Source: a bacterium | GTDB taxonomy: Bacteria; Vulcanimicrobiota; CADAWZ01 | Reading direction: 5' to 3' | DNA length: 8,809 nt | Assembly: GCA_024409025.1 (NCBI GenBank) | Contig: JAKSUM010000039.1 | Coordinates: forward strand, 1 to 8,809 | In this document: positions 1-6,729 of the stretch, piece by piece | Numbering within the stretch: position 1 is the first letter of the stretch | Layout: every line of letters starts with the position of its first letter | The notes under the pieces: generated by a model | The model's input: the letters and a program-made list of their open reading frames with translations, nothing else | The model's database searches: none | Told to the model about the DNA's origin: nothing | Translations under genes and position numbers: made by a program

Positions 1-422
1 ACTGCTATGCCTTCGGCTTTGCCGAAGCATTCGCCAAGCACCACGTTTGCAGTCTTTCTTGCTGCCCCGGGAAATTTTATCATCTCAGACATTGTCTCAG
101 GCATCCTGCCGCCGAACTCGTTTATGAGCATGTGCATGCTTCCCTTTATGGACTTTGCCTTGTTTCTGTAAAATCCGGCGCTTCTTATTTCATTCTCTAT
201 CTCTTCAATCGGAGCACTGTCTATATCCTCGGGTGATTTGTATTTCCTGAACATTTCCCTTGTGATCATGTTGACCCTTTTATCCGTACACTGGGCTGAC
301 AGTATTACGGCTATCAGCATCTGCCATGGCTCGGAATATTCAAGCTCGCAGCCTGCCTGAGGATACATTAAATCAAGCTTTTCCATAAGGGTCTCTATTT
401 CATTGGCGCTTAAAAGTTTCAT
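1..422 (-). CDS. nth: Endonuclease III (base-excision-repair DNA glycosylase/AP lyase), 3' part cut by the window edge
   Basis: Translating the minus strand from the ATG at 422-420 gives 140 codons that run off the left edge. The order of motifs matches the N-terminal two thirds of endonuclease III: PWQMLIAVILSAQCTDKRVN (about residues 32-51; E. coli has ELLIAVLLSAQATDVSVN), GFYRNKAKSI (83-92), and the helix-hairpin-helix with catalytic lysine, PGAARKTANVVL (118-129; K123 corresponds to E. coli K120). The catalytic Asp and the C-terminal four-cysteine [4Fe-4S] cluster would lie beyond the window. The family removes oxidised pyrimidines and nicks the abasic site. The start is supported by GAGGGA (438-433 on the minus strand) about 10 bases upstream. 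It lies 14 bases after the dam stop codon, and the SD overlaps that stop, so co-translation with dam is likely. Oddity: the hairpin has GAA where the family has GVG. MutY or another HhH glycosylase is less likely given the N-terminal match. Confidence 0.9.
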   Translation of the reverse strand, partial: MKLLSANEIETLMEKLDLMYPQAGCELEYSEPWQMLIAVILSAQCTDKRVNMITREMFRKYKSPEDIDSAPIEEIENEIRSAGFYRNKAKSIKGSMHMLINEFGGRMPETMSEMIKFPGAARKTANVVLGECFGKAEGIA

Positions 423-436
423 GGCTTTGTATTCCC

Positions 437-1273
437 TCAATCCGAATAGTTTCGTATTATGACTTCTTTCCCCGTTCTTTTTGACGCATTGCTGTTTATG
501 CTTCTTCTGGCGCTTATTCTTTCTATAAGAAAGCCGCTGTAAAGCTCATGCGCTTTTGGAACGTCATTATTGCTGAGCATCAGCTTTATTCCCTTTAAAT
601 CAAGCTTTCGGAACAGCCTTGCCAGCCTTTCGTGATCGGACATTGCAAAGCCTTCCTTTGTATAGTCCGTGAAATCGGCTGTATCGCTTTCAGGCAGGTA
701 AGGCGAATCAAAATATATGAAATCCCCCTCTTTTGCCTTATTGCATGCTTTTTCAAAGTCCTTTACTTTTATCTGTATGTCATTTGACGAAAGATATCTG
801 CCTATGCCTGCCAGATTCTCCTCATCTATTGATTTCCCCCTGTTGTTATTGTACGGTACATTGAAGAGTCCTTTTGAATTTACCCTGTAAAGACCGTTAA
901 AGCAATGCTTGTTAATCCATATCATAAGAGCTGCGCATTCACTGTCGAGCTCTCCTGATTCTGTCTTCAGGTTATACCTTGAGCGGATTTCGCGATAGTA
1001 TTTGTCATCGCATTCGCATGATGTTATTTTCCTGATTTCCCTTATCACTGACCTGCTGCTTTTTTTTAGCTGCCTGTATGCGTTTATAAGCTGCGGATTT
1101 ATGTCGCTGATTGCTGCTTTTGGCGGATGTATGGAAAAAAAAAGAGCTCCCCCTCCTATGAAAGGCTCGAAATAATTGCCGTATGATTTAGGAAGCCTTG
1201 CCTTCAGCTCACCCAGAAGCTGGCCTTTGCCGCCAGCCCACTTTAAAAAAGGATTTATTTCTATTCTTAGCAT
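437..1273 (-). CDS. dam: DNA adenine methyltransferase, Dam/D12 class
   Basis: A 278-residue N6-adenine methyltransferase, about the size of E. coli Dam (278 residues). It transfers a methyl group from S-adenosylmethionine to adenine, in this family usually within GATC. Motifs in order: motif X PFLKWAGGKGQLL (residues 8-20), the SAM-binding FEPFIGGGALFF (35-46), acidic SDIN (56-59), the NKHCFNGLYRVNSKGLFNVP block (121-140), catalytic motif IV as DSPY (189-192) followed by the TADFTDYTKEGF segment (198-209), and the C-terminal RRSINSNASKRTGKEVIIRNY block (256-276). Motif IV is normally DPPY; here the second residue is Ser. No restriction endonuclease is visible beside it, so it looks like an orphan methylase, though the other side of nth is not seen. 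The ATG at 1273 is the only usable ATG before motif X (an in-frame TAA lies just upstream), and no SD precedes it. The gene contains T9 and A8 runs. Target sequence GATC is inferred from the family only. Confidence 0.92.
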   Translation of the reverse strand: MLRIEINPFLKWAGGKGQLLGELKARLPKSYGNYFEPFIGGGALFFSIHPPKAAISDINPQLINAYRQLKKSSRSVIREIRKITSCECDDKYYREIRSRYNLKTESGELDSECAALMIWINKHCFNGLYRVNSKGLFNVPYNNNRGKSIDEENLAGIGRYLSSNDIQIKVKDFEKACNKAKEGDFIYFDSPYLPESDTADFTDYTKEGFAMSDHERLARLFRKLDLKGIKLMLSNNDVPKAHELYSGFLIERISARRSINSNASKRTGKEVIIRNYSD

Positions 1274-1291
1274 AATGTTATATTAAACATT
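1274..1291. repeat. Inverted repeat abutting the dam start codon
   Basis: AATGTTATATTAAACATT: the 6-base arms AATGTT and AACATT are perfect inverted copies around a 6-base AT-only centre, directly against the dam ATG. It could be a dimeric repressor operator overlapping the presumed leftward -10, or a chance product of AT-rich sequence. No protein that would bind it is identifiable in the window. Confidence 0.35.
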
Positions 1292-1381
1292 TTTTTGTGT
1301 TTTTCCCTTTTTTTATTGTTTTTGAAGTTTTAATGATGTAAAATAAAGAATATTGCTCAAAAATGATGCTTTTCAGATTAT
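1274..1381. promoter_or_regulatory. Divergent intergenic region between dam and the FIST hybrid kinase
   Basis: This 108-base AT-rich stretch must hold the promoters for both dam (leftward) and the kinase gene (rightward). It contains several T runs on the plus strand (two of 7 and two of 5 between 1291 and 1325). A possible rightward -10 is TAAAAT at 1339-1344, with only a weak -35-like TTGTTT at 1317-1322. A possible leftward -10 is TAATAT on the minus strand at 1285-1280, six bases from the dam ATG. No GATC site lies here, so direct Dam methylation control of these promoters is not supported. Promoter positions are guesses by eye; that the region is divergent and regulatory is solid. Confidence 0.4.
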
Positions 1382-4258
1382 TTGGCTAAGTTCATTCCGG
1401 GAGATGTAAGATATATTATGAAGCACCTGCAGTTTGAATACATAAGCGACAGCAATCTCTATAAGGAGCTTAACAGGATAAGGAGATTCTGTAATCATTC
1501 AATCTATACTTGCATCTCTTTTCAGATATTTGCCTCCGATGTCGATTCCGAGGATATTGAAAAGGTTATCTCAAATATTGAGAGCTTTTTTCCGGATGCC
1601 CTTTATTGGGGCGTTGAATCTTATGGCAATATATATGAGGCATCTCTTTCGAAAGCGAATATTCTCATTGCATGCAGCATTTTTGAAGAAGCTTCCACAG
1701 GTCTTGAAGTTATAAACATTACTCCGGGAGAGCGTTTTAAGACGGCTGGAGATTTGTGGGCATATTGCAGGACAGTCAGCAATCTTAAGGCGGTACAGCT
1801 TCTTTGCTCCAGAACATGTGTGGATGCCTTAGGCCTTTCGAGAGAGGATGTGGATATGCCTGAAGACATAAAGGTCTTTGGCGGCATTCCTGCTTCCTAT
1901 CCGGATTTGAGACAGCCTGCATATGTATTTTCAAAAGGCCTTGCTCCTTCATATGACGGATGCATTGCAATACTCTATTCAGGAGACAGCCTGACTGTTG
2001 ACTGCCGCCATGTCGCAGGATGGAAAGCTCTGGGAAAGACAATGAAGATAACATCCTGCAAGGATAATGTTATCCACGAGATAGACGGGGCTCCGGCTTT
2101 TGATATTTATAACAAATATCTTAATGTCGATCGCGATATGAACCTTCTTATCAATCAGATATGGTTTCCTCTGCTTATTGAATTTTGGGGGGAAGAGACG
2201 TTCAGGATGCCCATTGCCGTGAATGAGGACGGTTCTCTCATGCTGGCTGTTAATATTGAAAAGGGCGCTAATGTAAGACTTGCTTATGGCGACAGGAACA
2301 TTATAATATCTGATCTGATAAAGGCATATAATTATTTTTCGGCTATGGAGCCTGAAGCCTTAATGATATTTTCATGCGGCGGCAGAAGAATGTTCTGGGG
2401 AGACAGGGATATTAGCTCGGAAACCTCCATGTTTGAGGAGGCGGCGCCTTCTTTTGGCTATTATACGGGAGGAGAGCTTATAAGGATAGGCTCACATATG
2501 TTCCATCTTAATATATCGGTAGTTATTGCCGCATTTAGGGAAGGTCCTTTGAATTCAGGATTATTAGGATGCATGCCGTCTCCTGATATCGAGCTCAAGC
2601 AGTCCATGAATGAGAGGCTTCTTTATTTTATAGGCGCCGTTTCAAAGGAGCTGGAACAGAAAATGAAGGTGGATACCCACATGCTTGCCGCAGCGACAAA
2701 TATTATATATCCTGTGGGAATATCCATGAATCTTACAAAAAATGAGTATCATGTCATTGCATGCGATAAGAATGTAATGGCTATAGAGCCTTTAGGATCA
2801 GTTGACGATCTTATTGCTTCCAGAGCTTCCTTTATACGCAGCCAGTCCCAAAGGGATGAGTATTTGCGTCTTTTTTCAAGAAATGTTCAGATAAAGGAGT
2901 TCATAACAGGCGCTAAGAAAATTTCATTCAGATACCAGATGTCTGCTATGGACGGTACTATACACTGGATAGATGCCTATTCCGTGTTTGTCGAGTCTGC
3001 TGACGGAGATGTTCATGCCGTCTATCTTGAGAAGCCTGCCGATGAAGAGGTTTTAAAAGAGGAGAGACTTCAGGATGCCCTGTCTGCTGCTGAGGCTGCG
3101 AATAAGGCAAAGTCATCATTTCTTTTCAATATGTCCCATGACATACGCACTCCAATGAATGCCATTATTGGCTATACGGAGCTTCTCAGGAAGCATAAGG
3201 ACGATATTGGCATAATTGACAGGTATATTAATAATATACAGGAATCTGGAAGCTTTCTGCTTGGCCTCATAAACAATGTTCTTGAAATGGCAAGGATTGA
3301 AAGCGGAAGGGTCGTACTTGAGGAAGTGCCTATTGACATATTGGAGCTTAAGCAGATGATTGCATCTGTTTTTGAGGTTTCATATAAGAAAAAGGATCTT
3401 TCTGTTGATGTGAAACTGGACATAAAGACCAGATATGTGTTTGCAGATGAGGTAAAGTGCCGCCAGATTCTTCTTAATATTATAAGCAATGCTGTCAAAT
3501 ATACTCCTTATGGCGGAAAAATCCGTATCAAGGCATATGATGAGCCTTGTTCCAAGGAAGGCTTTGTGAATATGCGTTTCTGTGTTGAGGACAGCGGAAT
3601 TGGCATATCCAAGGAATTCATTCCTCATATATTTGATACTTTTTCAAGAGAAAAGAACATGACTGAGGGCAAGATTGCAGGAACAGGCCTTGGCATGGGA
3701 ATAACAAAAAGGCTTGTCGATCTTATGGACGGAACAATTTCTATTGAAAGCGAGCTTGGTAAGGGCACAAGGGTCGAGGTTTCAATTCCCCTCAGGGTTG
3801 CGCCTTGCATAATGAAGCAGAAGAATATGACTTCTTCTGATGATGATTTTTCATTAAACGGCCTTAAAGTTCTTCTGGTTGAGGATAATGAGCTTAATGC
3901 TGAAATTGCGGAGGAGCTTCTTTCTGAAAGAGGTATGAAGGTGGATCATGCTGCAGACGGCTGTCTTGCTCTTGAAATGCTTGAAGGCAGGGACGCCTGC
4001 TATTATGATCTTATACTTATGGATATACAGATGCCGGTTATGGATGGCTATGATACTACAAAGGCTGTCAGGCAGATGAAAAATCCGGCATTGGCTTCCG
4101 TTCCCATTATCGCTATGACCGCGAATGTTTTTGAAGAGGACAGGGAGAAGGCACAGTCTTCAGGAATGAACGGATTTACGGTAAAGCCTGTAGAGGTGGA
4201 CAAGCTTTGTCAGGAGATAAGGAGGGTCCTTAAGAATTCTGATTGCGGAAAAGGATGA
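1382..4258 (+). CDS. Soluble hybrid sensor histidine kinase: FIST - PAS-like - HisKA - HATPase - receiver
   Basis: A 958-residue cytoplasmic sensor kinase with no signal peptide or membrane segment. The N-terminal ~385 residues resemble a FIST_N/FIST_C sensor: [13 protein letters not shown]...[19 protein letters not shown] (about 213-247) and [19 protein letters not shown]...[11 protein letters not shown] (about 325-367) are typical FIST_C blocks. FIST domains are proposed to bind small ligands such as amino acids. Residues about 430-550 look PAS-like ([14 protein letters not shown]). Then come a coiled linker, HisKA with the H box [16 protein letters not shown] (phospho-His H586), N box (N703), G1 DSGIGIS (737-743), G2 GTGLGMG (767-773), and a receiver (about 828-951) with acidic D835, phospho-acceptor D881, T913 and K935. 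All key residues are present, so it should be active. No output domain, HPt or partner regulator is in the window. Start uncertain: TTG at 1382 has no SD, and the ATG at 1418 (residue 13) would begin MKHLQFEYI, with GGGAG rather far (14 bases) upstream. Confidence 0.93.
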   Translation: MAKFIPGDVRYIMKHLQFEYISDSNLYKELNRIRRFCNHSIYTCISFQIFASDVDSEDIEKVISNIESFFPDALYWGVESYGNIYEASLSKANILIACSIFEEASTGLEVINITPGERFKTAGDLWAYCRTVSNLKAVQLLCSRTCVDALGLSREDVDMPEDIKVFGGIPASYPDLRQPAYVFSKGLAPSYDGCIAILYSGDSLTVDCRHVAGWKALGKTMKITSCKDNVIHEIDGAPAFDIYNKYLNVDRDMNLLINQIWFPLLIEFWGEETFRMPIAVNEDGSLMLAVNIEKGANVRLAYGDRNIIISDLIKAYNYFSAMEPEALMIFSCGGRRMFWGDRDISSETSMFEEAAPSFGYYTGGELIRIGSHMFHLNISVVIAAFREGPLNSGLLGCMPSPDIELKQSMNERLLYFIGAVSKELEQKMKVDTHMLAAATNIIYPVGISMNLTKNEYHVIACDKNVMAIEPLGSVDDLIASRASFIRSQSQRDEYLRLFSRNVQIKEFITGAKKISFRYQMSAMDGTIHWIDAYSVFVESADGDVHAVYLEKPADEEVLKEERLQDALSAAEAANKAKSSFLFNMSHDIRTPMNAIIGYTELLRKHKDDIGIIDRYINNIQESGSFLLGLINNVLEMARIESGRVVLEEVPIDILELKQMIASVFEVSYKKKDLSVDVKLDIKTRYVFADEVKCRQILLNIISNAVKYTPYGGKIRIKAYDEPCSKEGFVNMRFCVEDSGIGISKEFIPHIFDTFSREKNMTEGKIAGTGLGMGITKRLVDLMDGTISIESELGKGTRVEVSIPLRVAPCIMKQKNMTSSDDDFSLNGLKVLLVEDNELNAEIAEELLSERGMKVDHAADGCLALEMLEGRDACYYDLILMDIQMPVMDGYDTTKAVRQMKNPALASVPIIAMTANVFEEDREKAQSSGMNGFTVKPVEVDKLCQEIRRVLKNSDCGKG

Positions 4259-4320
4259 TTCGGGTTTCTCTGTATAAAGGCAAGGGTGGCCGTGTTAATT
4301 TATGTTAAGGGGGATGTAGC

Positions 4321-5472
4321 GTGAAAATTATAACAGATTTGCCGTCAGTCTTTGAGGAATTTGCCGAAGCAAGGAAAAATTCTTTTCTGTCTGTCAAAAG
4401 GATAAAGGATGAAGGAAAGCCTGTCATAGGAGTCTATTGCGGATATTTTCCTATGGAGATAGCGATGGCGGCAGGAGCTGTTGTTGTCGGGATCTGCTCC
4501 ATGTCGGACGAGACTGTCGGGGATGCGGAAAAAGATCTGCCCAGAAATCTCTGCCCGCTCATCAAATCAAGCTATGGCTTTGCAAAGACGGATAAATGCC
4601 CTTTTTTCTATTTTTCCGATCTCGTTGTGGGAGAGACTACATGCGACGGAAAGAAAAAGATGTATGAGCATCTTGGCGGGATAAAGCCCGTCTATGTCAT
4701 GCAACTTCCGAATTCTCAGGATGATTCGGGATACGCGCTCTGGAAATCAGAGCTTTTCAGATTTAAGGATTATATCGAAAATATGTTCGGAGTCAGGGTG
4801 TCCGATGAAAATCTTAAAAAGCAGATTTCGCTAAAAAACAGGGAAAGGCAGGCTCTGAAGAGGCTGTCATATCTTATGGCTCTTGATCCGGCCCCAATTT
4901 CGGGAGAAAATCTGTTCAATCTTCTTTACGGCTCCACCTTTAAATTTGACAAGGAGGCTGTTATCTCGGAGATTGAAGCTGTGATTGAGAAGATTATGAG
5001 GGATTATGAGAGCGGAATCAATGTCGGAAAAAAGCCCAGAATAATAATAACGGGCTGTCCGATAGGAGGAGCCACGCTAAAAGTCTTACGGGCTGTTGAG
5101 AGCAAGGGCGGATGCGTCGTCGCTTTTGAAAACTGCAGCGGAATGAAGAATATTGACAATATGACAGATGAATCGGATCCCGACATGTACGGAGCTCTTG
5201 CAAAGCGATATCTCGATATAGGCTGCTCATGCATGAGTCCTAATCCTAACCGTTATGAGCTTCTTGGCCGAATGATTGACGAATTTCACGCTGACGGCGT
5301 GATAGACATGACTCTTGTCGCCTGCCACACTTATAATGTGGAGGCTTTCGGGATAAAGAGATTCTGTCTGGAAGAGAAGCATGTCCCTTATATGCACATG
5401 GAGACTGACTATTCCCAGTCAGACATAGGGCAGCTTGAGACGAGGGCCGCCGCTTTTATTGAGATGCTTTAG
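4321..5472 (+). CDS. yjiM: YjiM-like double-cubane-cluster reductase (2-hydroxyacyl-CoA dehydratase / HgdB superfamily)
   Basis: A 383-residue protein, equal in length to E. coli YjiM as I recall it and matching it in blocks throughout: ITDLPSVFEEFAEAR at the start, AAGAVVVGICSMSDET (50-65), AEKDLPRNLCPLIKSSYGF (69-87), FSDLVVGETTCDGKKKMYE (98-116), ITGCPIGG (243-250), GCSCMSPN (301-308), and ETDYSQSDIGQLETRAAAFI near the end. Cysteines 40, 59, 78, 93, 108, 246, 272, 302, 304 and 335 sit in these blocks and are the candidate iron-sulfur ligands. The relative from Carboxydothermus hydrogenoformans (DCCP) carries an [8Fe-9S] double-cubane cluster and reduces small molecules with ATP-driven electrons; the natural substrate of this branch is not known. 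A true hydroxyacyl-CoA dehydratase would usually have two different subunits, whereas only one is present here, which favours a homodimeric DCCP. GTG start with AAGGGGG 7-8 bases upstream (4307-4313); the N-terminal match supports it. Followed at once by its activator gene. Confidence 0.93.
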   Translation: MKIITDLPSVFEEFAEARKNSFLSVKRIKDEGKPVIGVYCGYFPMEIAMAAGAVVVGICSMSDETVGDAEKDLPRNLCPLIKSSYGFAKTDKCPFFYFSDLVVGETTCDGKKKMYEHLGGIKPVYVMQLPNSQDDSGYALWKSELFRFKDYIENMFGVRVSDENLKKQISLKNRERQALKRLSYLMALDPAPISGENLFNLLYGSTFKFDKEAVISEIEAVIEKIMRDYESGINVGKKPRIIITGCPIGGATLKVLRAVESKGGCVVAFENCSGMKNIDNMTDESDPDMYGALAKRYLDIGCSCMSPNPNRYELLGRMIDEFHADGVIDMTLVACHTYNVEAFGIKRFCLEEKHVPYMHMETDYSQSDIGQLETRAAAFIEML

Positions 5473-5476
5473 GAGG
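5471..5476 (+). promoter_or_regulatory. Ribosome binding site of yjiL overlapping the yjiM stop
   Basis: AGGAGG begins inside the TAG stop of yjiM and lies 7 bases before the yjiL ATG. This is a near-perfect SD placed so that ribosomes finishing yjiM can start yjiL, consistent with paired production of reductase and activator. Confidence 0.75.
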
Positions 5477-5483
5477 AATAAGC

Positions 5484-6242
5484 ATGCTGGGACTTGGAAT
5501 TGATTCTGGCTCCACTGTTACAAAGGGGGCTCTTTTTGATGGGGAGAAGGTTGTCAGGAGGCTTATGATCCCGACAAAGTCAAATCCTAAAAAGAGCATT
5601 AGGCTTGTTTATGACAGCCTTATTTCCGATGACGTGGGATTTGCGGTGTCTACCGGCTACGGAAGAGCCCTGCTTGAAAAAGCCGGAAAGCAGGTCACTG
5701 AGATTACATGCCATGCAAAGGGCGCATCCTTTCTGTGCCCTGAGGCAAGAACAGTGATAGATATAGGCGGTCAGGACTGTAAGGCGATAAAGCTTGACCA
5801 AATGGGAAGCGTCTCGGATTTTATCATGAACGATAAGTGTGCGGCAGGGACTGGAAGATTTGTCGAGATTATGCTTAAGGCCCTTGAGCTGGAAAGCGGG
5901 GATCTTGACGATGCCGTCCTTAATGCTTCTCCCGTAAGCATAACAAGCATGTGCGCTGTTTTTGCCGAGAGTGAGATGATTTCCCTTCTTGCATCGGGGG
6001 AAAGGGAGCAGGACATTGCTGCAGGCATTGTTCATTCAATATGCAGAAGGACTGCTGTTTTTGCGTCAAAATTGAATCCGGAAGGTCCTGTTTTTTTTAG
6101 CGGAGGTCTTGCCGGATATAACTGCTTCAGAAGTTTTCTTGAAAAATATGTCGGCTTAAAGACTGTTGTTCATGAGGATTCCCAGTTTGCAGGCGCTATA
6201 GGCGCTTCGATAATAGCTTATTCTTGTCTTATGAAAGGATGA
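5484..6242 (+). CDS. yjiL: YjiL-like ATP-dependent activator of the double-cubane/HgdB-type reductase (BcrA/BadF/HgdC ASKHA family)
   Basis: A 252-residue activase of the BcrA/BadF/HgdC type, close to E. coli YjiL in size. ASKHA ATPase motifs: phosphate-1 loop GIDSGSTVTK (5-14), phosphate-2 VIDIGGQDCKAI (91-102), and adenosine-motif-like FFSGGLAGY (204-212). The two cysteines that in this family bind one [4Fe-4S] cluster across the homodimer interface are present: C119 in NDKCAAGTGRFVE and C157 in SITSMCAVFAESE. In known members, ATP binding and hydrolysis drive transfer of one electron at very low potential from this cluster to the partner dehydratase or DCCP. The partner is almost certainly the YjiM homologue, whose stop codon overlaps this gene's SD. 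Length is normal for the single-domain activases and the C terminus (QFAGAIGASIIAY) is complete. An in-frame T8 run codes for part of the FFSGG motif. Confidence 0.94.
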   Translation: MLGLGIDSGSTVTKGALFDGEKVVRRLMIPTKSNPKKSIRLVYDSLISDDVGFAVSTGYGRALLEKAGKQVTEITCHAKGASFLCPEARTVIDIGGQDCKAIKLDQMGSVSDFIMNDKCAAGTGRFVEIMLKALELESGDLDDAVLNASPVSITSMCAVFAESEMISLLASGEREQDIAAGIVHSICRRTAVFASKLNPEGPVFFSGGLAGYNCFRSFLEKYVGLKTVVHEDSQFAGAIGASIIAYSCLMKG

Positions 6243-6309
6243 TAATATCTTAGGCTCCTTATGGCAAGAATCTTCCATAAGGGAATGGCTTAATGATTAT
6301 TTCTTTAAA

Positions 6310-6696
6310 ATGGCATTTAATGAGAGGGAGCGCTCAATGATTTCCGTAACTAAGATAAGGCATAAGCCTAATCCTCATGGTTGTTCTGTTTTTGAGATGT
6401 ACTACATAATGGGAAAGTTTGATACGGAGGACAGGGTGTTTCTGCTCTCTTATGATGAGGCTTCAAAATTATTTAAGGATGACGGGGACAGGACTGCAGG
6501 TCCTACTGATTATGCCGTGTCTCAGGGATGTCCCAGGTACTCCAGCGGAAATTATGTCTGGGCTCTAAGGACTCGTGGGATGGATACCCCTTTGGTAAGC
6601 GGGGTTTTCAGCACGGGAAGCTTTGATTTTTATATTTGGTCTTATCAATATACTGGCATAAGGCCTGCAGTATGGATTGAATTGCCTGAAAAATAG
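6310..6696 (+). CDS. DUF6273-domain protein lacking the front of its domain (likely 5'-truncated remnant)
   Basis: The 128-residue reading frame resembles the second half of a DUF6273 domain, a family of unknown function common in gut Clostridia: EDRVFLLSYDEASKLF (40-55), PTDYAVSQG (65-73), YVWALRTRG (82-90) and the terminal GIRPAVWIEL (116-125). The homology continues upstream of the ATG in the same open frame: codons from 6259 read LWQESSIREWLNDYFFK, the usual W-E-S-x-R-x-WLN block. The frame opens only at 6235, inside the end of yjiL, and has no ATG/GTG/TTG before 6310. The first ~50-60 residues of the normal domain are therefore missing. The ATG at 6310 has no SD; the ATG at 6337 has a good one. 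Probably a decaying gene fused by deletion behind yjiL, though a short expressed product is possible. No signal peptide is visible. Confidence 0.6.
   Translation: MAFNERERSMISVTKIRHKPNPHGCSVFEMYYIMGKFDTEDRVFLLSYDEASKLFKDDGDRTAGPTDYAVSQGCPRYSSGNYVWALRTRGMDTPLVSGVFSTGSFDFYIWSYQYTGIRPAVWIELPEK
6322..6330 (+). promoter_or_regulatory. Candidate ribosome binding site inside the DUF6273 fragment
   Basis: GAGAGGGAG lies six bases before an in-frame ATG at 6337, whereas the ATG at 6310 has only AT-rich sequence upstream. If the fragment is translated, 6337 (119 residues) is at least as likely a start. The sequence also codes for Glu-Arg-Glu, so the match could be fortuitous. Confidence 0.35.
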
Positions 6697-6729
6697 GTAA
6701 TTACAGGCGTATATTTGTGAGGATTTGTA

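Noticed and set aside
7..30. GC-rich hairpin (CTTCGGC-TTT-GCCGAAG plus outer pairs with one bulged C), terminator-like
   Set aside because: It lies inside the nth coding sequence, has no T run following on either strand, and is explained by the codons for FGKAE(G).
437..1273. Dam as part of a restriction-modification system
   Set aside because: No endonuclease is next to it in the window; the partner downstream is nth, a repair enzyme. It cannot be excluded beyond the left edge.
1274..1381. GATC-based autoregulation of dam by methylation of its own promoter
   Set aside because: There is no GATC in this intergenic region; GATC sites elsewhere in the window are scattered at ordinary density, mainly in genes.
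1530..2054. Open frames of 61-89 residues on both strands across the start of the kinase gene
   Set aside because: They overlap a well-supported FIST coding region, show no recognisable motifs and are shadows of it; the same holds for open frames opposite the HisKA region, yjiM, yjiL, ltaE and both fic genes.
4259..4320. Separate promoter or riboswitch before yjiM (TATAAA at 4273-4278)
   Set aside because: No suitable -35 at the right distance, no hairpin structure evident, and only 62 bases available; too weak to annotate.
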